A DNA stretch of 6,029 bases from Methanothrix sp. (GTDB lineage: Archaea > Halobacteriota > Methanosarcinia > Methanotrichales > Methanotrichaceae): positions 1-6,029 of the forward strand of contig PMNG01000110.1 in the NCBI GenBank assembly GCA_003162615.1. The letters are read 5' to 3'. The notes beneath the pieces are model-generated. The model had not been told where the DNA came from. It did no database searches and worked only from the letters and a program-made list of their open reading frames with translations. This document shows, in pieces, positions 1 to 5,806 of this stretch (position 1 is the first letter of the stretch; every line of letters starts with the position of its first letter). Both the position numbers and the translations under genes were made by a program.

Positions 1-162
1 TTTGCCATCAGTTCCCGAGATCTTGTAAACCACGGATATACGATTTTATTTCTATAAAACAGGATTTCTAATCCACAAATTTATTGCCCAATCTGAAATA
101 AATCGATCGAGTATTTCACAAGCCCCAGTTGATCAGCAACAAATACAGCAAGGGCATGATAA

Positions 163-170
163 GCTATATC
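163..170 (+). promoter_or_regulatory. Possible TATA box of the epimerase gene
   Basis: The sequence GCTATATC lies about 30 bases before the first ATG of the epimerase gene. Archaeal TATA boxes are usually centred about 26 bases before the transcription start, so transcription would begin near 193 and give a very short leader. Other AT-rich stretches upstream (around 51-60 and 97-106) could serve instead. The rest of 1-196 shows no gene: open frames entering from the left edge stop within the first 71 bases. Confidence 0.35.
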
Positions 171-196
171 TCCATCTTCTCCAGATCCTTGAGAGA

Positions 197-1177
197 ATGT
201 TAGAAGACATGTCTATCCTGGTTACTGGCGGAGCAGGCTTCATAGGTAGCAATCTCGTGGATAGGCTCCTGGAAACCAGCCAGGTCACTGTTTTAGACAA
301 CTTCAGCTCTGGTAAACGAGATCACATAGCCCACGTAATCGGCCATCCAAGGTTCGCCCTAGTGGAAGCGGATCTCTTTGATGCGGGAACACTAGAAAAT
401 GTTATGGCCGGAAAGGATTTTGTATTTCACCTGGCCGCAAATCCAGACGTAAAGCTAGGTGCAGAGGATACCAAGATCCACCTCCAGCAGAACATTCTGG
501 CAACCTACAGCCTTCTTGAAGCAATGCGGAAGACTGGCGTAGGGAAGATCGCCTTCACCTCCACCTCTACGGTATACGGCGAGGCAAACCTGGTTCCGAC
601 TCCTGAGAATTACGGTCCGCTTAAACCCATATCCCTTTATGGAGCCTCTAAGCTGGCCTGTGAGGCTCTCATATCCTCCTACTGCCACACATTCGATATG
701 CAATCCTGGATCTTCCGCTTTGCGAACATCGTTGGCCAGAGGGGGACTCACGGAGTGCTGGTGGACTTCATAAACAAGCTGAAGAAAAATCCCAAAGAGC
801 TAGAAATCCTCGGGTCCGGACAGCAGCGCAAATCCTACCTGGAGGTCGGAGATTGCGTCGCTGCCATGGTCTATGCAGTAGAGCACTCATCTGATCAGAC
901 AAACATCTTCAACATCGGGTCTGATGATGCTGTGGATGTGACTGAGATCGCAGACATCGTCGCGGAGAGCATGGGCCTCGCGGGTGTGAAGTATAGGTAC
1001 ACCGGGGGTTTTAATGGCCGAGGTTGGAGAGGCGACGTAAAGATCATGCAGCTATCCATAGACGCACTCGTTGGCCTGGGCTGGATTCCCGGCCATAACT
1101 CCAGAGAGTCAATCAAAACTGCTGTGGATGCTCTACTGAAAGATGTATTCGAAAGTAAGCCGCAAAACGAGTCTTAA
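197..1177 (+). CDS. NAD-dependent nucleotide-sugar epimerase/dehydratase (UDP-glucose 4-epimerase-like, extended SDR)
   Basis: This is an extended short-chain dehydrogenase/reductase that probably acts in the cytoplasm on an NDP-sugar such as UDP-glucose/UDP-galactose, supplying sugars for surface glycans or protein glycosylation. Seen directly: the Rossmann motif TGGAGFIG (residues 10-17), an acidic residue after strand 2 (D34, favouring NAD), HLAA at 78-81, the Ser/Thr-rich TSTSTVYG (121-128), and the catalytic pair Y148-x3-K152. The C-terminal half has features typical of the family, including RFANIVG and the segment GSGQQRKSYLEVGD. At 326 residues the length is normal for the family. Two starts are possible. 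Numbering here uses the ATG at 197. The in-frame ATG at 209 gives MSILVTGG, which fits family N-termini better; neither has a clear Shine-Dalgarno site. The exact sugar cannot be read from sequence, and a dehydratase is less likely. No neighbouring sugar-nucleotide gene is present in the window. Confidence 0.9.
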   Translation: MLEDMSILVTGGAGFIGSNLVDRLLETSQVTVLDNFSSGKRDHIAHVIGHPRFALVEADLFDAGTLENVMAGKDFVFHLAANPDVKLGAEDTKIHLQQNILATYSLLEAMRKTGVGKIAFTSTSTVYGEANLVPTPENYGPLKPISLYGASKLACEALISSYCHTFDMQSWIFRFANIVGQRGTHGVLVDFINKLKKNPKELEILGSGQQRKSYLEVGDCVAAMVYAVEHSSDQTNIFNIGSDDAVDVTEIADIVAESMGLAGVKYRYTGGFNGRGWRGDVKIMQLSIDALVGLGWIPGHNSRESIKTAVDALLKDVFESKPQNES

Positions 1178-1215
1178 AAAATACAGGCTAAATTGGGATT
1201 GATTGGGCTGAAAAA
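1176..1215 (-). terminator. Oligo-T tracts downstream of the rhodanese-like gene
   Basis: Read on the minus strand, the region after the rhodanese-like gene's stop codon carries a T5 run (complement of 1211-1215) and a T6 run (complement of 1176-1181). Archaeal RNA polymerase commonly terminates at such T-tracts without a hairpin. The first lies about 70 bases past the stop. No comparable T-tract is seen on the plus strand after the epimerase gene. Confidence 0.4.
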
Positions 1216-1284
1216 TTTAGAATCGATGATCTGATTATGTATAGATGATGTGATTACGCAATCGATGATTATCACGAATACCGG
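1178..1284. repeat. Convergent spacer with short imperfect direct repeats
   Basis: The spacer between two convergent genes contains three near-copies of a short unit. Copies beginning at 1225 (GATGATCTGATTATG) and 1244 (GATGATGTGATTACG) match at 13 of 15 bases. A third, degenerate copy starts at 1264 (GATGATTATCACG), giving a spacing of 19-20 bases. The 10-mer AATCGATGAT occurs at 1221 and again at 1260. Their role is unknown; they may be simple-sequence drift or a site for a DNA-binding protein. Confidence 0.55.
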
Positions 1285-2319
1285 TCATCTTACTATACTG
1301 ATCGCCCACTTAGTGTCCTTCCACCCGGTGCCTTCCAGAAGGGTTACGTTATAGCCCATGAGTTCAAGAGCGTAGAATAGCGAGTATGCTGCGGGAGTGC
1401 CGTAGACAAGCTGGGTCTTGGTCTTGTCCAGTCGTCTGCCAAGAATGTCGTCCAGGGTTTTGGCGTCATTGATCTTGAAGTTGTCCTGGTAGAGCTTGGG
1501 AGCATCCAGCGGTAAGGCGGCATTGGTCAGTTTTGCTAGACCGTACTCCGAGAAGTCCCGAGCGTCGAGGATCTGGATATCCGTTCGATTTAGCCACTTG
1601 CCAAGCTGGTTCTCAGTCACCAGAAGGCTTGGGACAACATGGGACGTGTAGTTGGATTCCCTGAGATTGGACACGGATTTAACCATGGGCTGTCCTGCAT
1701 TAATTGCTTGGTCTATGCCTCCATCCATCTTGGTCAGGTTTTTATGCCCTAGGTAGCTCAGGGCCCAGAAGATGTAAGAACTCATATCGTCACTGCCACC
1801 GTATATCAGAAGATGATCTGAATTATTCACACCGATCTTCCTGAGTGCCCGTTCCATCAAGGCCGGATTCAGGTTGCCCTTTGATTGGGTATCCATCCAA
1901 TTCAGGTTCCTAGCTCCCGGCAGATGGCCTTTGGCGTATTCCTCAGGCGTACGGACATCGATTATTACCATGCCATCCGTCTTCGAACCTGCCGAGAAGA
2001 TGAGCTGAGGCTCTACATATTCAATGGCTTTTTCGGCGGGGGCATCTTTGCCTCCGTTTCCGTTGGAAGGCTTGCTAGCGGGAGTTATTATATTCCCGGC
2101 GTTGTCGCATATTTGGGCCTTCTTGGCCAACCAGGCATCGAAATTGGCGTAGTCGGGGCAGGTACAACAGAACGAACCATCCTCGGTTCCCGCCTGGACT
2201 GGGCTGATGATCATATTCAAGTTCAGGACGGCCAGAATAAGCTGAAATATTACAGCCCCTGCTGCGATAGAACTCCGGGTATACACGCCATCGATGAATC
2301 TCTGTTTGCTGCATCCCAT
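1285..2319 (-). CDS. Exported tandem rhodanese-like protein lacking both active-site cysteines
   Basis: The protein has two rhodanese-fold domains behind an export signal. Numbering is from the longer start at 2358 (357 residues). Basic residues (K18, R20, R28) precede a hydrophobic stretch at about 31-54 and a possible signal-peptidase site after VQA (54-56). A short cysteine-rich segment follows (C64, C65, C67, then C84), then a Gly/Asn/Pro linker. Domain 1 (about 110-228) has IIDVRTPEEY (132-141), GHLPGA (144-149) and LGHKN..MDGG (203-214). Domain 2 (about 245-357) has ILDARDFSEY (263-272). Each active-site loop normally begins with Cys after a Tyr at the end of a strand. Here the loops read YGGSDD (186-191) and YGTPAA (319-324), so Gly replaces Cys in both and classical sulfurtransferase chemistry is unlikely. 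A redox, binding or sulfur-carrier role outside the membrane is possible but unproven. I prefer the ATG at 2319 because a GGAG ribosome site sits 8 bases before it; the ATG at 2358 has none. It is transcribed away from the aroA'-like gene. Confidence 0.85.
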   Translation of the reverse strand: MGCSKQRFIDGVYTRSSIAAGAVIFQLILAVLNLNMIISPVQAGTEDGSFCCTCPDYANFDAWLAKKAQICDNAGNIITPASKPSNGNGGKDAPAEKAIEYVEPQLIFSAGSKTDGMVIIDVRTPEEYAKGHLPGARNLNWMDTQSKGNLNPALMERALRKIGVNNSDHLLIYGGSDDMSSYIFWALSYLGHKNLTKMDGGIDQAINAGQPMVKSVSNLRESNYTSHVVPSLLVTENQLGKWLNRTDIQILDARDFSEYGLAKLTNAALPLDAPKLYQDNFKINDAKTLDDILGRRLDKTKTQLVYGTPAAYSLFYALELMGYNVTLLEGTGWKDTKWAISIVR

Positions 2320-2327
2320 GTTATTTT

Positions 2328-2331
2328 CTCC
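2328..2331 (-). promoter_or_regulatory. Shine-Dalgarno site that favours the 2319 start
   Basis: On the minus strand GGAG is followed by 8 bases and then the ATG at 2319. The alternative ATG at 2358 is preceded by AT-rich sequence with no purine-rich ribosome site. The shorter protein still keeps the basic N-terminus and the hydrophobic export segment. Confidence 0.55.
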
Positions 2332-2335
2332 GAAC

Positions 2336-2353
2336 GGAGGACCTTCATCCTCC
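2336..2353 (-). other. Short hairpin in the leader of the rhodanese-like gene
   Basis: The six-base arms GGAGGA (2336-2341) and TCCTCC (2348-2353) are perfect complements around a 6-base loop. If translation begins at 2319, this hairpin lies in the 5' leader, just upstream of the ribosome site but not covering it. If translation begins at 2358, it is coding sequence. A regulatory role is speculative. Confidence 0.35.
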
Positions 2354-2386
2354 AACATTGTATTTTAGGCTTACCAGCAACGGCAA

Positions 2387-2394
2387 GATATAAA
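2387..2394 (-). promoter_or_regulatory. TATA box of the rhodanese-like gene
   Basis: Read on the minus strand this is TTTATATC, close to the archaeal TATA consensus. A start about 26 bases downstream of its centre falls near 2364. That would leave a leader of about 45 bases before the ATG at 2319, or only a few bases before the ATG at 2358. Confidence 0.6.
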
Positions 2395-2411
2395 TACATA
2401 TGATCTGACAC

Positions 2412-2433
2412 TATAGTAAACTTAAGTACTATA
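2412..2433. promoter_or_regulatory. Inverted repeat, 7-bp arms, candidate operator
   Basis: TATAGTA (2412-2418) and TACTATA (2427-2433) are perfect reverse complements separated by 8 bases. The repeat lies between the divergent rhodanese-like and ADTH synthase genes. The region is AT-rich, so chance is a real possibility, but position and symmetry suit a dimeric regulator's site. Confidence 0.4.
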
Positions 2434-2453
2434 ATGTATATGTTTATACATTA
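2432..2453. promoter_or_regulatory. Inverted repeat, 9-bp arms, candidate operator for the ADTH synthase gene
   Basis: TAATGTATA (2432-2440) and TATACATTA (2445-2453) are perfect reverse complements around the 4-base spacer TGTT. It ends 6 bases before the ribosome site of the ADTH synthase gene and overlaps TATA-like sequence, so a protein bound here could block transcription. Its left arm shares two bases with the preceding inverted repeat. Confidence 0.5.
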
Positions 2454-2458
2454 GTTTT

Positions 2459-2463
2459 GAGGT
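2459..2463 (+). promoter_or_regulatory. Ribosome binding site pointing to a TTG start at 2470
   Basis: GAGGT is followed by 6 bases and then TTG at 2470. The frame opened by that TTG encodes the conserved N-terminus of the ADTH synthase family. The in-frame ATG at 2538 of the downstream frame has no ribosome site. This supports the upstream start even though the frame is broken between the two. Confidence 0.6.
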
Positions 2464-2469
2464 AAGACC

Positions 2470-3272
2470 TTGCAGGGAAAATCGATACGGATGGAGAGGA
2501 TCTTCAACAGGAGTACAGGCAAAGCCGTTATCGTCTCATGGACCACGGCGTAACTGTGGGGCCAATAAAGGGCATCAAGAGCGTCAAAAGCATTGCTGAG
2601 GCCGTTGCATCCGGAGGTGCCGACGCGGCTATAGTTCACAAAGGCACTGCCATCTTCGGGCATAGAGGATACGGCCGCGATCTCGGCCTGATAATCCATC
2701 TCTCAGCCAGCACCAGTCTCGGCCCCGATCCAAACAACAAAGTCCTGGTGGCCACCGTCGAGGAGGCCCTAAAGCTGGGAGCCGATGGAGTAAGCGTACA
2801 CGTTAATATTGGAGCTGATGATGAGGGCAGTATGCTATCCACTTTCGGAGAGATCTCACGAAAGTGCAATGAGTGGGGCATGCCTTTGCTGGCCATGATG
2901 TACCCACGCGGAAAGAAAATCCGCGATGAGTACTCCCCTGAAGCCGTTACCCACGCCACTCGCGTAGGTGCAGAGCTGGGGGCTGATATTGTCAAGACCA
3001 ATTACACCGGAGACCAATACAGCTTCTCTCAGGTGGTTGAAGGCTGCCCGGCCCCTGTGGTCATAGCAGGCGGCCCCAGAGTTGAATCGGAAATGGACCT
3101 TCTGTCCATGGTGGAAGGGGCGATCAACGGTGGGGCCAGAGGCGTGGCCATAGGACGAAACATATTCCAAGCCGAAGATCCGACTTTGATCACAAGAAGG
3201 ATTTGCGCAGTAGTCCACGACGGAATGAGTGCGGAGGAGGCCATAGGAATCTCATCTCCTCACCAATGCTGA
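2470..3272 (+). CDS. aroA': ADTH synthase (class I aldolase, DhnA/AroA' family), frameshifted near its N-terminus
   Basis: The family enzyme, 2-amino-3,7-dideoxy-D-threo-hept-6-ulosonate synthase, condenses 6-deoxy-5-ketofructose-1-phosphate with aspartate semialdehyde, the first step of the archaeal route to 3-dehydroquinate and aromatic amino acids. Counting from the ATG at 2538 (244 residues), the visible motifs are MDHG (1-4), GHRGYG (41-46), SVHVNIG (86-92), MMYPRGK (120-126), DIVKTNYTGD (150-159), GGP, and GRNIFQ near the end. D2, Y122 and K153 match the family's acid/base Asp, Tyr and Schiff-base Lys. The conserved first strand lies upstream in another frame: TTG at 2470 opens GKSIRMERIFNRSTGKAVIV, which stops at the codon 2536-2538 boundary, where two bases stand in place of one codon before MDHG. 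Without correction that frame ends at TAA 2551-2553. A restored protein would have about 267 residues, normal for the family. The open frame alone can be called as 2538-3272. Class I fructose-bisphosphate aldolase activity is the main alternative. Confidence 0.85.
2533..2540 (+). other. Site of apparent one-base deletion
   Basis: Upstream codons run in frame through GTC at 2533-2535. Bases TC at 2536-2537 then stand where a whole codon (usually Pro in this family) is expected before ATG GAC CAC GGC at 2538. One base is therefore missing relative to the family reading frame. No slippery heptamer or run of identical bases is present. Confidence 0.8.
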
Positions 3273-3285
3273 CAATTTGTGGGCC

Positions 3286-3310
3286 CCATTCTTCGTGAGA
3301 TTATGAATGG
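3286..3310 (+). other. Weak hairpin after the ADTH synthase gene
   Basis: CCATTC (3286-3291) and GAATGG (3305-3310) can pair around a 13-base loop shortly after the stop codon. There is no T-tract behind it, so it is a weak terminator candidate at best. The spacer to the next gene shows a TATA-like TTAATATG at 3321-3328 but no ribosome site before the next ATG. Confidence 0.2.
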
Positions 3311-3389
3311 CCAGCATTAGTTAATATGGATTGACCACAGAAGATGTAGAGGATTAAGAATAAGAAGAAAAAGCGCGACCTCATTAACA

Positions 3390-4373
3390 ATGAGATTGTT
3401 GTTAGGTCCCCTCATTTTTATCCTGTTCGTGGTACTTCCATCCGGAGGAACCGATTACACTTCTTCGCAAAGCGGCCCTCATCTCATCGTCTCCTCGATA
3501 AACGGAACTCTGGAGATAGACAGGCCTGGAACAATCTTGGTCGACATTAAGAACGATGCCAATGCATCTGCCGTGGGCCAGAATACATCGGGCCAAAGGT
3601 TTCCCACTTGGCTACAACCGGGTTACGGAACAAACGTCTCCGATGCCGTGGGTGTTTCTGCGGAGCTAATACCAAAAGATGCCATGTTCGAGATGCTCAC
3701 AGGCCCTCAGCTTGCTGGATCACTGGAAAGTGGAAAAAACCGGACTGTCGAGTTCAACTTGCGAACTGACGACACGGCCGTGCCGGGAGTCTATCCTGTT
3801 GACTTATTGGTTACATATCGCAGACTGTCGGAGATGCAGACATCTGGAGATCCTGAGCAGCCGGATGTGGCTTTTGAATATGCAAATGTTTCCGAGACTA
3901 TTCCAGAGGAGGTGAATGTAGTTCAGGGGCCAATGATACTTGTTGAGGAGGTAAAGGACAGCGTCCCGGCAGGCAGTGAGTCGGAGTTAAACCTGATCTT
4001 AGCAAACAGCGGCGATCTTCCCGTAACAGATCTTCGAGCCCAAATTTTATCCGAGACGCCTTTCAGCTCTGGAGATGGATCGTTGCTTCTTGGAAATCTA
4101 GATCCCGGACATTCCGCCTCGGCTAAGTTCAGGATAAAGACAGAGAACGGGACCGTTCCAGGCGTTTATGCCCTCCAGATCGGCGTCGGCTACCTTGATG
4201 GCAAGACCCTACAGAAGGAGGAGTTGGCAGCCCTGGTGCCAGTGAAGAGCCGGTCGGAGACGGGGTCCATGCTTGCCCCTGCCGCGGGAGCACTGGTTCT
4301 GGTGTCTGCTGCATACGTTGTTGCCAGGAAGTACCAGGGAAAGTCCAGGAGAAAAAGAAAGAGACATTGGTAA
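3390..4373 (+). CDS. Secreted, membrane-anchored COG1361-like surface protein
   Basis: This 327-residue protein appears to sit outside the cell, held by a C-terminal membrane segment. A signal peptide occupies about residues 1-20 (hydrophobic from L3 to P17). The body is beta-rich with two similar Ig-like halves. Each ends in a related strand pair: VPGVYPVDLLVTY (131-143) and VPGVYALQIGVGY (256-268). This resembles the COG1361/NEW3-type domains of archaeal S-layer-associated proteins. Seven Asn-X-Ser/Thr sequons (N38, N58, N65, N82, N117, N166, N253) could be glycosylated. A transmembrane helix at about 294-312 is followed by a strongly basic tail (KSRRKRKRHW), as expected for a stop-transfer end in the cytoplasm. 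The ATG at 3390 lacks a ribosome site but starts directly before the signal peptide. It is convergent with dadD, 63 bases apart. Its partner or ligand is unknown; a scaffold or envelope-maintenance role is inference. Confidence 0.8.
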   Translation: MRLLLGPLIFILFVVLPSGGTDYTSSQSGPHLIVSSINGTLEIDRPGTILVDIKNDANASAVGQNTSGQRFPTWLQPGYGTNVSDAVGVSAELIPKDAMFEMLTGPQLAGSLESGKNRTVEFNLRTDDTAVPGVYPVDLLVTYRRLSEMQTSGDPEQPDVAFEYANVSETIPEEVNVVQGPMILVEEVKDSVPAGSESELNLILANSGDLPVTDLRAQILSETPFSSGDGSLLLGNLDPGHSASAKFRIKTENGTVPGVYALQIGVGYLDGKTLQKEELAALVPVKSRSETGSMLAPAAGALVLVSAAYVVARKYQGKSRRKRKRHW

Positions 4374-4377
4374 AGAG

Positions 4378-4426
4378 AAAAAAGAATTCAGAGGTTGCAA
4401 AAAGGGGAGACGGTCCAAGAAAAAAT
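4378..4426 (-). terminator. dadD: Oligo-T terminator region of dadD
   Basis: On the minus strand, three T-runs follow the dadD stop codon: T6 (complement of 4420-4425), T5 (4399-4403) and T6 (4378-4383). The first begins about 11 bases past the stop. Consecutive T-tracts of this kind are the usual intrinsic termination signal in archaea. They lie in the convergent spacer and run up to the stop codon of the surface-protein gene. Confidence 0.6.
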
Positions 4427-4436
4427 GACTGTCAAC

Positions 4437-5675
4437 TCAGGCTGTCAGACGCTCGAACTGTGCCTGGGCTCTTTCCAGAATCTCTGCTTCACCCGGGATG
4501 ACGCCATTTTTCATTAACATCTGACCATTAACGATAGTTGTATCAACGCCGCCCGTCATGCTGTAGATAAGATGGGAACGTATGCTCGTCTCCGGTGTAA
4601 ACCACGGCTTTTTGAGATCAATCAGGGATAGATCGGCCAGGGCTCCCTCTCGCAATCCCATATTGAGTCCAAAGGCCTTGTAGGCGTTTTCCGTCGCGAT
4701 CTTCCAAACCTCCTCGGCCGGCATAACATCCGGCCTTCTGCATGCGGTCTTCTGGACGATCGCCATTATCTTCATCTCTTCGAAGAGGTTGAGGTTGTTG
4801 TTGCTCGAAGCCCCGTCCGCACCCAGGCACACGTTGGCTCCTGCCTTCATCAGGCTGACTACTGGGGCTATTCCCGCGGCCAGCTTAAGGTTGCTCACCG
4901 GGCAGTGGGCTATGTTAACCCCGCGCTGGGCGAGCAGCATTATGTCCTTTTCAGACAGCCAGACGCAGTGAGCTGCTACCAATCTATTGCTCAGGAACCC
5001 AAGAGAGTCCAGGTACTCGACCGGGCTTTGGCCGTGCTTCTTGATGGAATCCTCTACCTCGCCCTTCGTCTCAGACAGGTGGATGTGAAGCATTGTACCG
5101 TACTTCTCCGCTAGATCCCGTGCGCGCAGCAGGGTCTCCTCCGAGCAGGTGTAAATTGCGTGGGGGCCAACCGCGGGATGGATCAGATCGTCTTCGCTCC
5201 AATCTTTCAGAAACGCCTCAGCCTCGCCCGTTAACTCCGGCCGGGCATCGAAGAGCACTCCGGATAGGAAAGCCCGAAGGCCCATCTCTTTCGTCACAGC
5301 CGCTGTTTCATCCATGAAGTAGTACATGTCGTTGTAGCAGGTTATGCCGAACCTGATCATCTCCAGGCAGCCAAGCTTCACTCCCCAGCGTACGTCTTCC
5401 TTCGTGAGCCTGGCCTCCAGGGGCCAGATCTTCTCAGTGAGCCAGGGCATTAGGGCCATGTCGTCAGCGTAACCACGAAAGAGGGTCATGGCAAGGTGAG
5501 TGTGGGAGTTGACGAGACCGGGAATTGCCAGCTTGCCGTGGCCGTCGATGGTTTCTTCTTCGGTCTCATCCTTGAGGTCGCGACCAATCTTTGAGATCCT
5601 GTTACCCTCGATCAGGATGTCGCGGCCTTTCAGAATAGCGCCGGACTGCAGAAGCGAAACGTCTTTGATCAGCAT
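4437..5675 (-). CDS. dadD: 5'-deoxyadenosine / SAH / MTA deaminase (amidohydrolase superfamily)
   Basis: This cytoplasmic metal-dependent amidohydrolase converts the adenine of nucleoside by-products (5'-deoxyadenosine from radical-SAM enzymes, S-adenosylhomocysteine, methylthioadenosine) to hypoxanthine, opening their salvage. Its 412 residues match the DadD/MtaD family length. Residues seen: metal ligands H58 and H60 in NSHTHLAMTLFRGYADD, H199 in HIHLSE with E202 as substrate/catalytic Glu, H236 in AAHCVWL, and metal-binding D287 in LGADGASSNNNLNLFEE. H172 in GPHAIYTCS is the family's substrate-side His. A composite beta domain (about 1-52 and 350-400) flanks the TIM barrel, as is usual. 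The ATG at 5675 has no ribosome site. A TATA box about 29 bases upstream suggests a leaderless or nearly leaderless mRNA. Guanine deaminase or chlorohydrolase-like functions in the same superfamily are less likely, given the HIHLSE and LGADGASSNNNLNLFEE segments. Confidence 0.92.
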   Translation of the reverse strand: MLIKDVSLLQSGAILKGRDILIEGNRISKIGRDLKDETEEETIDGHGKLAIPGLVNSHTHLAMTLFRGYADDMALMPWLTEKIWPLEARLTKEDVRWGVKLGCLEMIRFGITCYNDMYYFMDETAAVTKEMGLRAFLSGVLFDARPELTGEAEAFLKDWSEDDLIHPAVGPHAIYTCSEETLLRARDLAEKYGTMLHIHLSETKGEVEDSIKKHGQSPVEYLDSLGFLSNRLVAAHCVWLSEKDIMLLAQRGVNIAHCPVSNLKLAAGIAPVVSLMKAGANVCLGADGASSNNNLNLFEEMKIMAIVQKTACRRPDVMPAEEVWKIATENAYKAFGLNMGLREGALADLSLIDLKKPWFTPETSIRSHLIYSMTGGVDTTIVNGQMLMKNGVIPGEAEILERAQAQFERLTA

Positions 5676-5700
5676 AGTTTACTAGCAACGAAGAGATGAA

Positions 5701-5708
5701 TATTAAAA
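5701..5708 (-). promoter_or_regulatory. dadD: TATA box of dadD
   Basis: The minus strand reads TTTTAATA. Its centre is about 29 bases before the dadD ATG, which places the expected transcription start within a few bases of the start codon. With no ribosome site before the ATG, this fits leaderless translation. Confidence 0.55.
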
Positions 5709-5750
5709 TTATCGAAATGGTGGCACGACGGAATAGAAACCGAGAAATAG

Positions 5751-5766
5751 GATGTATATGTACATC
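5751..5766. promoter_or_regulatory. Inverted repeat between dadD and tRNA-Ser
   Basis: GATGTA (5751-5756) and TACATC (5761-5766) are perfect reverse complements around TATG. The element contains the 10-mer ATGTATATGT, which also occurs inside the 9-bp inverted repeat upstream of the ADTH synthase gene (2434-2443). It lies between divergent promoters, just upstream of the tRNA TATA box. Confidence 0.35.
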
Positions 5767-5771
5767 GCTAG

Positions 5772-5781
5772 GCTTAAAAGG
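5772..5781 (+). promoter_or_regulatory. TATA box of tRNA-Ser
   Basis: GCTTAAAAGG lies about 30 bases before the first tRNA base, with a G/C-flanked A/T core. The expected start about 26 bases beyond its centre falls near 5800-5805, giving a pre-tRNA with a few 5' bases for RNase P to remove. Confidence 0.5.
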
Positions 5782-5806
5782 CATGGGCATAATGAGATGC
5801 AAGTGA

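Noticed and set aside
1..57. End of a gene entering from the left edge
   Set aside because: Short open frames run to stops at 55-57 and 69-71, but with so few codons and AT-rich composition there is no evidence that either is coding.
1178..1284. CRISPR array
   Set aside because: The repeated unit is short, imperfect and has no unique spacers between copies.
1885..2403. 172-codon open frame on the plus strand opposite the rhodanese-like gene
   Set aside because: It lies antisense to a gene with clear domain motifs and a signal peptide, shows no recognisable domain, and has no ribosome site.
2530..2540. Programmed -1 frameshifting in the ADTH synthase gene
   Set aside because: No slippery heptamer, homopolymer or downstream stem is seen, and this family is not known for recoding.
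2856..3218. 120-codon minus-strand frame, and a second one at 2636-3001, opposite the ADTH synthase gene
   Set aside because: Both are antisense to the strongly conserved aldolase frame and their translations look like compositional shadow.
3286..3310. Intrinsic terminator after the ADTH synthase gene
   Set aside because: The stem is only 6 bp with a long loop and no T-tract follows; kept only as a weak hairpin.
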